A DNA stretch of 64,000 nt, taken from contig NC_009656.1 of assembly GCF_000017205.1 (NCBI RefSeq), positions 1,864,001 to 1,928,000 on the forward strand, given 5' to 3'. This document shows positions 17,965-31,316 of the stretch, in pieces. A program made the position numbers and the translations under genes. Position 1 is the stretch's first letter. Each line of letters begins with the position of its first letter. The DNA comes from Pseudomonas paraeruginosa PA7. GTDB taxonomy: Bacteria; Pseudomonadota; Gammaproteobacteria; Pseudomonadales; Pseudomonadaceae. The notes under the pieces are model-generated. The model did no database searches, had not been told where the DNA came from, and saw only the letters and a program-made list of their open reading frames with translations.

Positions 17965-18290
17965 TCAACTACCTCTGGTTCGTTCTCGCGGCGTTCTGCG
18001 AGATCGCCGGCTGCTACGCCTTCTATCTCTGGTTGCGGCTGGGCAAGAGCGCCCTGTGGGTGCTGCCCGGCCTGCTCAGCCTGAGCCTGTTCGCCTTGTT
18101 GCTGACCCGCGTGGAGGCCAGCTACGCCGGCCGCGCCTATGCCGCCTATGGCGGCATCTACGTCGCCGCGTCGCTGTTCTGGCTGGCTTTCGTCGAGCGC
18201 TCGCGGCCGCTATGGAGCGACTGGCTGGGGGTGGCTTTGTGCGTGCTCGGCGCCAGCATCGTGCTGTTCGGCCCGCGCCTGTCGCAGTGA
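17961..18290 (+). CDS. YnfA/UPF0060 family small membrane protein
   Basis: A 109-residue inner-membrane protein with four helices, matching the UPF0060/YnfA family in length and pattern: [20 protein letters not shown], the middle [20 protein letters not shown], and the last helix [18 protein letters not shown]. YnfA proteins resemble small multidrug resistance transporters, but the physiological substrate is unsettled. The GTG start overlaps the upstream stop by 4 bp. Confidence 0.88.
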   Translation: MINYLWFVLAAFCEIAGCYAFYLWLRLGKSALWVLPGLLSLSLFALLLTRVEASYAGRAYAAYGGIYVAASLFWLAFVERSRPLWSDWLGVALCVLGASIVLFGPRLSQ

Positions 18291-18369
18291 TCCAGGGTGG
18301 GGTGGGCGGCGCGCCCGCCAGGGGCGCCGGACCCCGCCGTCCCGGGCCGCCACACCCCGAACCGGCGGA

Positions 18370-18657
18370 TCACTGCGAAGTGTTGCGCTGCACGTCGCCT
18401 TTTTCCTGGTCCAGTTCCTTGAGCATCTGCGCGTAGGCGTCGCAATCGCTCGGCCGGTTCCGTTCCGAGCGGGCTTCCTGGCGCTGGCGCAACTGCTCGT
18501 TGAGTTCCCTGGCTCGTTGCGGGTTCTTCTGGGTGATCGAGGCGACCTTGCTGGCGACTTCCTTGCCCATCTTTTCCGCCTCCGCTTCGGAACAGGCGAA
18601 GACCGGCGCGGCGGCCAGCAAGGCGCAGGCGCTGGCGAGGGCGAAAAACGCTTTCAT
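18370..18657 (-). CDS. Small secreted protein of unknown function
   Basis: A 95-residue protein with a clear signal peptide (MKAFFALASACALLAAAPVFA). The remainder is charged and helical, with two cysteines (ACSEAEAEK and PSDCDAY) that could form a periplasmic disulfide. No catalytic motif was seen. A GGAGTACGCC ribosome site lies just upstream. It is convergent with the YnfA-like gene across 79 bp without a clear terminator. Confidence 0.78.
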   Translation of the reverse strand: MKAFFALASACALLAAAPVFACSEAEAEKMGKEVASKVASITQKNPQRARELNEQLRQRQEARSERNRPSDCDAYAQMLKELDQEKGDVQRNTSQ

Positions 18658-18821
18658 GGCGTACTCCTGTGGGGGGCCTGAGCGGTGGAGCCCGGTGGGG
18701 CCGGCAAAGTTCAGCCTCGGCGCCGGACGGCGATCGGTTCGAACCCCGGCGGCGGGTTGCGGGTCGCACGGATAGAGAGGGTGCGAGGAACCCTCGTCGC
18801 TTACGTCGCAGGAGGTATGCC

Positions 18822-19205
18822 ATGACTCACGATTGGGATCTGGTCGAACGGTTGCTGCTGGAGGTCCGGCAGTCTGCCCACGAGAACTTCGCCCCGCGCG
18901 CCCATGCCGAACGCCTGGCCGAGGAACGCTCCCAGGCCGGGCAGCGGGTCGGCGACATGGACGCGCTGAAGCAGAAGGCCGCCGACTACGAGGCGATCCT
19001 GCTGGAGGGCGGTTTCATCGAGCCGCGTCCGGAAGAGCAGGGCGGCAATGGCGAGAACTTCGTCCTCACGCCGCGCGGCGAACGCCTGCTCGGGCTGATC
19101 GGCGGCGAGACGCCGAAGGCCGCCGAGGCCCGCCGGCTGCTCGAGGAGAACGGCAGCGAAGCGCTGCACGCCGAGCGTTTCGACCGTTTCGTCGCCGGGC
19201 TCTGA
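18822..19205 (+). CDS. Hypothetical protein, possible winged-helix (DUF2513-like)
   Basis: A 127-residue soluble protein starting MTHDWDLVERLLLEVRQ, behind a strong GGAGGT site. The pattern of an N-terminal helix, a central LLEGGFIEP element and FVLTPRGERLLGLI resembles small winged-helix proteins of the DUF2513 kind. That assignment comes from overall pattern only. The partner or target is unknown. Confidence 0.7.
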   Translation: MTHDWDLVERLLLEVRQSAHENFAPRAHAERLAEERSQAGQRVGDMDALKQKAADYEAILLEGGFIEPRPEEQGGNGENFVLTPRGERLLGLIGGETPKAAEARRLLEENGSEALHAERFDRFVAGL

Positions 19206-19270
19206 GATTGCGCCCGACCGGCGATCGACGGGCCTTGTGAGTCGCCCGCGGCGCCACCATAGTGCGGAGC

Positions 19271-23620
<4,350 letters not shown>

Positions 23621-23627
23621 GGCCCGC

Positions 23628-26600
23628 TCAGCGCAGGCTCAGGTGGCGGCTGAGCAGGGCGCGCAACGCGGCCGGCTTGACCGGCTTGGACAGGTAGTCG
23701 AGGCCGGCGGCATGGATCTCCGCCACCAGCTCCGGTCGCGCGTCGGCGCTGATCACCACGCCCGGCACCGGTTCGCCCAGGCGTGTGCGCAGCCAGGCCA
23801 TCAGTTGCGTGCCGGTCTCGCCATCGTCCAGGTGATAGTCGATCAATGCCAGTTGCGGACGCATCTCGCTGTCCAGCAACGCCGCGCACTCGTCGCGGCT
23901 GCGCGCGGTCCAGACCTGGCAGCCCCAGCGGCTGAGCAGGCTGTTCATGCCGGTGAGGATGCTGTCCTCGTTGTCCACGCAGAGCACCTGGGCGCCGTTC
24001 AGCGCCTGCGCTGGCTCGGCCTTGTGGCCGTTGGCGAGGACCGGTGGCGCCTGGCGCGCCAGCGGCACGCGGACGCTGAAGACGCTGCCCTTGCCCGGCC
24101 AGGAGCGCACTTCCAGCGGATGGCCGAGGACCTTGCAGAGCCGGTCGGCGATCGCCAGGCCGAGGCCCAGGCCCTTCTCGGCGCGGGTCTGGTGGCTGTC
24201 CAGGCGCTTGAACTCCTCGAAGATGACCTTCTGCTTGTCCGGCGGGATGCCCGGGCCCTGGTCCCAGACCTCCAGGCGCAGGTAGCCATCTTCGCGACGC
24301 ACGCCGAGCAGCACGTGGCCCTTGGCGTAGCGGAAGGCGTTGGTCAGGAAGTTCTGCAGGATGCGTCGCAGCAGCTTGATGTCGCTGTCCACCCGCAGCT
24401 GGCTGCCGCGCAGGCGGAAATGCAGGCCCTGTTCCTGGGCCAGCGCCTTGAATTCGACGCCGAGGGCATCGTAGAGGTTGTTCAGCGGGAACGGATTGCG
24501 TTCGGCGCTGACCCGGCCGCTTTCCAGGCGCGAGATGTCCAGCAGGTCGGTGATCAGGTCCTCGGCGGAACGCAGCGAGGAATCGAGATGCTGCACCAGG
24601 TCGCGGACCTCGCCGGGCAGCGCATCCTGGTGGGCGAGCGCCGCGGAGAACAACCGCGCGGCGTTCAGCGGCTGCATCAGGTCGTGGCTGACGGCGGCGA
24701 GGAAGCGGGTCTTCGACTGGTTGGCGGCCTCGGCGTTGCTCTTCGCCTCGCTGAGTTCCTGGTTCAGCTGCGAGAGTTCCTGGGTACGCTCCTGGACACG
24801 CTGCTCCAGCGATTCGTTGGCGCCCTTGAGGCCCTGTTCGGCCTCGCGGTAGGCGGTGATGTCGGTGAAGCTCATGACGAAGCCGCCGCCGGGCATCGGG
24901 TTGCCGATCAGCTCGATGACCCGGCCGTTGGGGAACAGCCGCTCGGACGTATGCGGGGTGCCCTGGCGCATCCAGTAAAGGCGCTTGGCCACGTGCATGT
25001 CCGGGTCCCCCGGGCCGCACAGGCCGCGGTCGGCGTTGTAGCGGATGATGTCGGCGATCGGCCGGCCGACGTAGATCAGCCCGTCGGGATACTCGAACAG
25101 CTCCAGGTAGCGGTGGTTCCAGGCCACCAGGCGCAGCGACTGGTCGACCACGCTGATGCCCTGGGTGATGTTCTCGATCGCGCCCTGCAGCAGGGCGCGG
25201 TTGAATTGCAGCACCTCGGAGGCTTCGTCGGCGATCCGCACCACGTCCTCCACCTGCATCTCGCGGCCCTCGATGGCGGCCTTCACCACCGCCCGCGCCG
25301 AGGACGCGCCGAGCACGCCGGCGAGCAGGCGCTCGGTGTGCGCGATCCACTCGTTGTTGGCGGTCTGGTTCGGAGTGAAGCCCTTGCCCTGGCGGTAGGC
25401 GAAGCGGATGAAGCTTTGCCGCGCGCGTTCCTCGCCGACGAAGCGCGCGGCGAGCATCAGCAGGTCTTCCACCTGTACCGCGAGCATGAAGCGCGAGTTC
25501 TGCCGCTGGGAAATCTCCTGGCCGATGAAGCGGCTGGCCTGCCAGTGCTCGGACACACGGGTGCGCGAGAGCACCGAGACCAGACCGAACAGGGCGAAAT
25601 TGCCGACCAGGGAGATCAGCACGCCCTGGGTCAGCGGTTCGATCGGCAGGCCGAACGGGTTGCTCGCCAGCCAGGTCAGGCCGGGAATGCGTTCCAGCGG
25701 CCAGCCGAGGCCCTTGGCCACCACCGGCAGGACCAGGGTATAGGCCCACAGCAGGGAGCCGGCGGCGAGGCCGGCGAAGACCCCGCGGCGGTTGGCCTGC
25801 TTCCAGTACAGCGCGCCGATCATCGCCGGGCCGAGCTGGGCGATGGCGGCAAAGGCGATCTGGCCGATGGTCGCCAGGCTGGCGCTGGAGCCGAGCAGGC
25901 GGTAGGCCACGTAGGCGAGCAGCAGGATCACCGCGATGCTCACCCGGCGCACGGTCAGCAGCCAGTGGCGGAAGGCCTCGAAGGGCCGTTCGGTGTCCTT
26001 TTCCCGGCGCCGCAGCAGCCAGGGCAGGAGCATGTCGTTGGAGACCATGGTCGACAGCGCCACGCTGGCCACGATCACCATTCCGGTGGCGGCCGAGGCG
26101 CCGCCGATGAACGCCAGCAGGGCCAGCGCCGGGTGCGCCTCGGCCAGCGGCAGGCTGATGACGAAGGAGTCCGGCATCACCCCGGCGGGCAGGTGCAACT
26201 GCCCGGCGAGGGCGATCGGCACCACGAACAGCGCGGCCAGCACCAGATAGAGGGGAAACACCCAGCGTGCCAGGTTGAGGTCGCGCGGCTCGATGTTCTC
26301 CACCACGGTGACGTGGAACTGGCGCGGCAGGCACATGATCGCGGTCATCGCCACGCCGGTCTGCAGCAGCATCGCCGGCCAGTGCACGGTCTCTTCCCAG
26401 TAGTCCGCCAGTTGCGGCGCGGCGCGGGCCTGGGAGAACAGATCGGCGAAGCCGTCGTAGAGGCCGAAGGTGACGAAGATGCCCACGGCGAGGAAGGCGG
26501 TGAGCTTGACCAGCGACTCGAAGGCGATGGCCAGGACCATGCCGCGGTGGTGCTCGGTGACGTCGAGGCTGCGGGTGCCGAAGACGATGGTGAACAGCGC

Positions 26601-27107
26601 CAGCACCAGCGACACGATCAGTGCGGTGTCCTGGGCGCGGGTACCGGTGGAGTCGGCGCCGGAGCCGATCAGCAGGTTCACCCCGAGGACGATGCCTTTC
26701 AGTTGCAGGGCGATGTAGGGCAGCACGCCGACCATGCAGATCAGCGCCACCACCACCGCCAGCGCCTGCGACTTGCCGTAGCGGGCGGCGATGAAGTCGG
26801 CGATGGAAGTGATGTTCTCCTGCTTGCTGATCATGATCATCTTCTGCAGCACCCAGGGCGCGAACAGCATCAGCAGCACCGGCCCGAGGTAGATCGGCAG
26901 GAACGACCAGAGCTGGTCGGTGGCCTGGCCGACCGCGCCGAAGAAGGTCCAGCTGGTGCAGTACACCGCCAGGGAGAGGCTGTAGACCCAGGCGCGCAGG
27001 CGGGGGGAGAGCGGGGTGCGGCGGCGATCGCCATAGAAGGCGATGGCGAACAGGATGGCCATGTAGACCAGGGCGACCACGGCGATCAGCCCGATGGACA
27101 GCGACAT
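23628..27107 (-). CDS. Hybrid histidine kinase with sodium:solute symporter sensor domain (CbrA-like)
   Basis: An 1,159-residue membrane sensor. The N-terminal half is a 12-13-helix SSS (Na+/solute symporter) module. A PAS domain follows (ITQGISVVDQSLRLVAWNHR), then a coiled linker. Next is the HisKA box with the phospho-His in AAVSHDLMQPLNAARLF, HATPase with GLGLGLAIADRLC, and a C-terminal receiver with ALIDYHLDDGETGT as the phosphoacceptor Asp region. The start is MSLSIGLIAVV; the open frame continues upstream without a ribosome site. No response-regulator gene adjoins, so it is an orphan whose partner is elsewhere. Confidence 0.92.
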   Translation of the reverse strand: MSLSIGLIAVVALVYMAILFAIAFYGDRRRTPLSPRLRAWVYSLSLAVYCTSWTFFGAVGQATDQLWSFLPIYLGPVLLMLFAPWVLQKMIMISKQENITSIADFIAARYGKSQALAVVVALICMVGVLPYIALQLKGIVLGVNLLIGSGADSTGTRAQDTALIVSLVLALFTIVFGTRSLDVTEHHRGMVLAIAFESLVKLTAFLAVGIFVTFGLYDGFADLFSQARAAPQLADYWEETVHWPAMLLQTGVAMTAIMCLPRQFHVTVVENIEPRDLNLARWVFPLYLVLAALFVVPIALAGQLHLPAGVMPDSFVISLPLAEAHPALALLAFIGGASAATGMVIVASVALSTMVSNDMLLPWLLRRREKDTERPFEAFRHWLLTVRRVSIAVILLLAYVAYRLLGSSASLATIGQIAFAAIAQLGPAMIGALYWKQANRRGVFAGLAAGSLLWAYTLVLPVVAKGLGWPLERIPGLTWLASNPFGLPIEPLTQGVLISLVGNFALFGLVSVLSRTRVSEHWQASRFIGQEISQRQNSRFMLAVQVEDLLMLAARFVGEERARQSFIRFAYRQGKGFTPNQTANNEWIAHTERLLAGVLGASSARAVVKAAIEGREMQVEDVVRIADEASEVLQFNRALLQGAIENITQGISVVDQSLRLVAWNHRYLELFEYPDGLIYVGRPIADIIRYNADRGLCGPGDPDMHVAKRLYWMRQGTPHTSERLFPNGRVIELIGNPMPGGGFVMSFTDITAYREAEQGLKGANESLEQRVQERTQELSQLNQELSEAKSNAEAANQSKTRFLAAVSHDLMQPLNAARLFSAALAHQDALPGEVRDLVQHLDSSLRSAEDLITDLLDISRLESGRVSAERNPFPLNNLYDALGVEFKALAQEQGLHFRLRGSQLRVDSDIKLLRRILQNFLTNAFRYAKGHVLLGVRREDGYLRLEVWDQGPGIPPDKQKVIFEEFKRLDSHQTRAEKGLGLGLAIADRLCKVLGHPLEVRSWPGKGSVFSVRVPLARQAPPVLANGHKAEPAQALNGAQVLCVDNEDSILTGMNSLLSRWGCQVWTARSRDECAALLDSEMRPQLALIDYHLDDGETGTQLMAWLRTRLGEPVPGVVISADARPELVAEIHAAGLDYLSKPVKPAALRALLSRHLSLR

Positions 27108-27390
27108 GCGAACTCCGATGATGTCCCCGCGTGAAGCAGGCGTGAGGCGGGGGTCTTGCTTTGCGCCAGTTTCGCACTTGTCGGCCCGCGCGTCAGGCCG
27201 CCTGCGACCAAGGTCGCAGCCATGCTTGAGCCGGACGCGCGGAGTTTGGTAGCGTGCCGGGCTGCGTGAGCGCGGACGGCCCCGGCGGCCGGCTGTCCGT
27301 TCATCGTAGCCGGTTTCGGCTGCGGCACTAAACGCGGCCGCTACGCTCTGATGGGAGCGGAGTTTTGCGTCGATGTCGAGGAGGGCGCCC

Positions 27391-27960
27391 ATGTTCAAGC
27401 CGCTACCTATCACCCTGCAGCGTGGAGCCTTGCGGCTCGAGCCGCTGGTGGAAGCGGACATTCCCGAGCTGGTGAGCCTTGCCGAAGCCAACCGCGAGGC
27501 ACTGCAGTACATGGACGGACCGACGCGCCCGGACTGGTATCGCCAGGGCATCGCCGACCAGCGCGAGGGACGCGCGTTGCCGCTGGCGGTACGCCTGGGC
27601 GTGCAACTGGTCGGGACCACGCGCTTCGCCGAATTCCTTCCCGCCCTGCCGGCCTGCGAGATCGGCTGGACCTGGCTCGACCAGGCCCAGCACGGCAGCG
27701 GCCTGAACCGCATGATCAAGTACCTGATGCTCAAGCATGCCTTCGACAACCTGCGCATGGTCCGCGTGCAGTTCAGCACGGCGGCGAGCAACCTGCGCGC
27801 CCAGGGCGCCATCGACAAGCTCGGCGCCCAGCGCGAGGGCCTGCTGCGCAACCAGCGGCGCCTGGCCGGCGGGCGTCTCGACGACACCATCGTCTACAGC
27901 ATCACCGACCACGAATGGCCCCAGGTCAAGTCCGCGCTGGAAGCCAGTTTCACCGGCTGA
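27391..27960 (+). CDS. GNAT-family N-acetyltransferase (RimJ/RimL-like)
   Basis: A 189-residue acetyltransferase of the RimL type. RLEPLVEADIPELVSLAEAN gives the first strand and helix, CEIGWTWLDQAQHGSGLNRM the acetyl-CoA binding loop region, and VRVQFSTAASNLRAQGAIDKLGA the conserved late motif. The RimL Q/R-x-x-G-x-G/A loop is modified to QHGSGLN. ATG is preceded by GAGGAGGG. It diverges from the hybrid kinase across 283 bp. The acceptor substrate is unknown. Confidence 0.88.
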   Translation: MFKPLPITLQRGALRLEPLVEADIPELVSLAEANREALQYMDGPTRPDWYRQGIADQREGRALPLAVRLGVQLVGTTRFAEFLPALPACEIGWTWLDQAQHGSGLNRMIKYLMLKHAFDNLRMVRVQFSTAASNLRAQGAIDKLGAQREGLLRNQRRLAGGRLDDTIVYSITDHEWPQVKSALEASFTG

Positions 27961-28026
27961 TCCCGGTCCCGCCACGCCCGCGGTATGCTGGGCGGCCCGT
28001 CCGCACGGGCGAACGAGGAGACGGCA

Positions 28027-28881
28027 GTGCCGGACGAGACGAGCGGAGAACATACGCATTTCTGGCGCGCCGCCGAACTGGGCGGCGTCGAGTTGCTGCA
28101 TGCGCGCTACGTCGAGCAGCGTTTCGCCCCCCATGTGCACAGCGGCTTCGCCCTGGTCTTCATCGAGCAGGGCGCGCAGCGCTTCCGCCATCGCGGCGGC
28201 GAGCACCTGGCGCCCTGGGGCAGCATGGTGCTGATCAACCCCGACGAAGTGCACACCGGCTCCAAGGCCCATGACTCCGGCTGGCTCTATCGCGGCTACT
28301 ACCCGGAGGTGGAGCAGATCGCCAGTATCCTCGACGAGCTGGAAATCCGCCACGGCGGGGTGCCGCGTTTCGCCGACAGCGTGGTCCATGACCAGCCCCT
28401 GGCGCGCGCCTTCGTCCATCTGCACCGCTTGCTGGCCGACCACGCCGGCAGCCTGGAAACCCAGACCTGCTGGCGCGAGACGCTGCTCGCCCTGTTCCGT
28501 CGCCACGCCCGCCTGCCGGAGGCGCCGAAGGCCGGGTCGGAACCGTTGGCGGTCGCCCGCGCCCGCGAGTTGCTGGCGGCGCGTTTGCTCGACCCGCCGT
28601 CGCTGGAAGAACTGGCGGCTGCGGTGAATCTGTCGCCGTTCCACTTCGCCCGGGTGTTCCGCCGCGCCACCGGGATGCCGCCGCATGCCTGGCTCCGGCA
28701 ACGGCGCCTGGAACAGGCCAGGGCGCTGCTCAAGAATGGCCGGGCGCCGCTGGATGTCGCCCTGGAACTGGGCTTCGCCGACCAGAGCCATCTCGGTCGC
28801 CAGTTCAAGCAGGCCTACGGCGTGGCGCCGGGCGAGTACCGCGCGGCCTGTGCGCGCTCGTCCTTGACGATGTGCGAATAA
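28027..28881 (+). CDS. AraC-family transcriptional regulator
   Basis: A 284-residue regulator. The N-terminal cupin-type sensing domain (AraC_binding) is seen in VEQRFAPHVHSGFALVFIEQ and NPDEVHTGSK. The C-terminal double helix-turn-helix spans LEELAAAVNLSPFHFARVFR and ALELGFADQSHLGRQFKQAY. GTG 28027 is chosen for its GAGGAG site; an in-frame ATG at 27985 is the alternative. It lies just upstream of and codirectional with a TonB-dependent receptor. AraC regulators of siderophore receptors such as PchR are arranged similarly, so it may control that receptor. Confidence 0.88.
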   Translation: MPDETSGEHTHFWRAAELGGVELLHARYVEQRFAPHVHSGFALVFIEQGAQRFRHRGGEHLAPWGSMVLINPDEVHTGSKAHDSGWLYRGYYPEVEQIASILDELEIRHGGVPRFADSVVHDQPLARAFVHLHRLLADHAGSLETQTCWRETLLALFRRHARLPEAPKAGSEPLAVARARELLAARLLDPPSLEELAAAVNLSPFHFARVFRRATGMPPHAWLRQRRLEQARALLKNGRAPLDVALELGFADQSHLGRQFKQAYGVAPGEYRAACARSSLTMCE

Positions 28882-28898
28882 GTCAAGCTCACATTTGA

Positions 28899-28913
28899 AA
28901 ATAGTTACTATTT
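28899..28913. promoter_or_regulatory. Perfect palindrome in the TonB-receptor promoter
   Basis: AAATAGT-T-ACTATTT, a perfect 7-1-7 inverted repeat, sits 64 bp upstream of the receptor start codon and contains a plausible -10 (TACTAT, 28906-28911). It does not match the Fur consensus well. An operator role is inferred from position. Confidence 0.5.
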
Positions 28914-28976
28914 ACGTTTTTTACGATTTGCCTTAATTTGCGCCCCACTTTTTCGTGCGTCCGTGGGGGAGCCTCG

Positions 28977-31142
28977 ATGTCGTCCGTGAATACGTTGTCG
29001 CGCCTGGCCGTTGCCATCGCGCTGGGTGTGCCGCTGTCGTCGGTGCTGGCCGACGAGGGCAGCAAGGAGCTGGGCACACTGACCGTGGTCGGTGACTGGC
29101 TCGGCGAGGCTGACCAGGCGGTGGTGCAGAACCATCCCGGCGCGCGCAGCGTGGTGCGTCGCAAGGACATGGTCGAGAGCGGCGCGCAGAATGTCCGCGA
29201 CGTGCTGCGCAAGGTGCCCGGCGTACAGGTGCAGGACAACAACGGCACCGGCGGCAGCGACATTTCCCTGAACGTCGGGGTGCGTGGCCTGACTTCACGC
29301 CTGTCGCCGCGCTCGACGGTGATGATCGACGGCGTGCCGGCGGCGGTGGCGCCCTACGGCCAGCCGCAGTTGTCGATGATGCCGCTGTCCATCGGCAACC
29401 TGGAAAGCATCGACGTGGTGCGTGGCGCTGGCTCGGTGCGCTACGGCCCGCAGAACGTCGGCGGGGTGATCAACTTCGTGACCCGGGCGATTCCGGAGAA
29501 GCTCTCCGGCGAGGTCGGCACCACTCTCGAGCATGCCGGCCACGGCGGCTGGAAGAAGCTCAACCAGGCGTTCCTCGGCGGGACCGCCGACAATGGCCTG
29601 GGCGTGGCGCTGCTGTATTCCGGGGTGAAGGGCGCCGACTACCGCGACGGCAACAACGACAACGATATCGACGACGTGCTGCTCAAGACCCACTGGCAGC
29701 TCACCGACAGCGACCAGTTGGCGGCCAACTTCCACTACTACGACGCCTACGCCGACATGCCGGGCGGCCTGACCCAGGCGCAGTACGACGACGATCCCTA
29801 CCAGTCGCTGCGCGACTGGGACAACTTCCGCGGCCGGCGCAAAGACTTCTCGCTGAAATACATCCGGCAGGTGGATGACCTCACCCGCTTCGAACTGCTC
29901 ACCTACTACAGCGACAGCTTCCGCGGCAGCCGCATCGCCGCGCGGAACCTGCGGACCATCACTTCGTATCCGCGCGACTATCATGTGTTCGCAGTGGAGC
30001 CGCGGGTCTCGCGGATCTTCTTCGCCGGTCCGACCACCCAGGAGGTCAGCGTCGGCTATCGCTACCTGAAGGAGGCGATGAACGAACGCGCCAGCCAGTT
30101 GGCCCTGGTCGACAACGTGCCGACGGTCCGGCCGGGGGCGGACGGCCATACCTACCAGGACCGCACCGGCGGCACCGAGGCCAGCGCTTTCTACATCGAC
30201 GACAGGATCGACGTCGGCAACTGGACCATCACCCCCGGCATCCGCTTCGAGAAGATCGACAGCGACTGGCGCGAGCGTCCGGTACTCGGACTGAACGGCA
30301 GGCCGGTGCAGGAGAAGAAGCGCAGCAAGGACTACAACGAGCCGCTGCCGGCGCTGAGCCTGATGTACCACCTCAGCGACGAGTGGAAGCTGTTCGCCAA
30401 CTACTCCGAGTCGTTCGGCAGCCTGCAGTACTTCCAGCTCGGCCAGGGCGGCAGCGGCAACGACACCGCCGCCGGCCTGGAGCCGGAGAAGGCCAAGACC
30501 TACGAGCTGGGCACGCGCTACGATAACGGCAGCTGGGGCGGCGAGATCACGCTGTTCTACATCGACTTCGACGACGAACTGCAATACGTCAGCAACGACG
30601 TCGGCTGGACCAACCTCGGCGCGACCAAGCATCAGGGCATCGAGACTTCCGGCCACTATGACTTCGCCGCTCTCGACCCGCGCCTGGACGGTCTCTCGGT
30701 CTACGGCAGCCTCACCTATACCCGCGCCACCTACGAAGGCGACCTCCCGTCCTTCAAGGGCCGCGACCTGCCGCTCTACTCGCGCAGGGTGGCCACTGCC
30801 GGGCTGCGCTACGAGGTCGAGCGCTGGACCTACAACCTGGATGCCTTCGCCCAGTCCATGCAGCGGGCGCCGGGACTGAGCACCGACAGCCAGGGCAACT
30901 TCACCCACAACTACATCACCGAGCCGAGCGGCGACGGCCAGTACGGCGATATCCCCGGCTACGTGACCTGGAACGCGCGGGTCGGCTACGACTTCGGCCC
31001 GCAGGCGTCGAACCTGAAGCTCGGCCTGGGAGTGAAGAACCTGTTCGACAAGCAGTATTTCACCCGCTCCAGCGACAACAATTCGGGAATTTACGTGGGC
31101 CAGCCGCGCACCTTGTTCATGCAGGCCAGCGTCGGTTTCTGA
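28977..31142 (+). CDS. TonB-dependent outer-membrane receptor (FecA/FhuE-like)
   Basis: A 721-residue gated porin for a chelated metal or siderophore. The signal peptide ends VPLSSVLA (residue 25). A TonB-box-like ELGTLTVVGD follows directly, then the plug domain (VVRRKDMVESGAQNVRDVLR, KVPGVQVQDNNG, VMIDGVPAAVAPYG, IDVVRGAGSVRYGPQNVGG). The 22-strand barrel ends with the typical FMQASVGF. No N-terminal signalling extension is present, so it is not a sigma/anti-sigma signal transducer. Control by the upstream AraC protein is possible. The ligand cannot be stated. Confidence 0.92.
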   Translation: MSSVNTLSRLAVAIALGVPLSSVLADEGSKELGTLTVVGDWLGEADQAVVQNHPGARSVVRRKDMVESGAQNVRDVLRKVPGVQVQDNNGTGGSDISLNVGVRGLTSRLSPRSTVMIDGVPAAVAPYGQPQLSMMPLSIGNLESIDVVRGAGSVRYGPQNVGGVINFVTRAIPEKLSGEVGTTLEHAGHGGWKKLNQAFLGGTADNGLGVALLYSGVKGADYRDGNNDNDIDDVLLKTHWQLTDSDQLAANFHYYDAYADMPGGLTQAQYDDDPYQSLRDWDNFRGRRKDFSLKYIRQVDDLTRFELLTYYSDSFRGSRIAARNLRTITSYPRDYHVFAVEPRVSRIFFAGPTTQEVSVGYRYLKEAMNERASQLALVDNVPTVRPGADGHTYQDRTGGTEASAFYIDDRIDVGNWTITPGIRFEKIDSDWRERPVLGLNGRPVQEKKRSKDYNEPLPALSLMYHLSDEWKLFANYSESFGSLQYFQLGQGGSGNDTAAGLEPEKAKTYELGTRYDNGSWGGEITLFYIDFDDELQYVSNDVGWTNLGATKHQGIETSGHYDFAALDPRLDGLSVYGSLTYTRATYEGDLPSFKGRDLPLYSRRVATAGLRYEVERWTYNLDAFAQSMQRAPGLSTDSQGNFTHNYITEPSGDGQYGDIPGYVTWNARVGYDFGPQASNLKLGLGVKNLFDKQYFTRSSDNNSGIYVGQPRTLFMQASVGF

Positions 31143-31316
31143 ATATTCCGGTGCGACGTTGCGTATCGTCCGACGACAGGTGTCCTGCGGCAACGCGGAC
31201 GCCTGTTCTATGATGGGCGCGGAATATCCGTCGGAACGCTGTGGCCTGATCCGCGGTCCATGCAGTCCAATCGATGACGGGCTTCCTTTCGGCGGCCACG
31301 CAAGGTAACAAGGACG

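Noticed and set aside
23643-27134. A 1,163-codon open frame on the plus strand
   Set aside because: It is the complement of the hybrid kinase gene, with low-complexity His/Gln/Gly-rich translation and no family motif.
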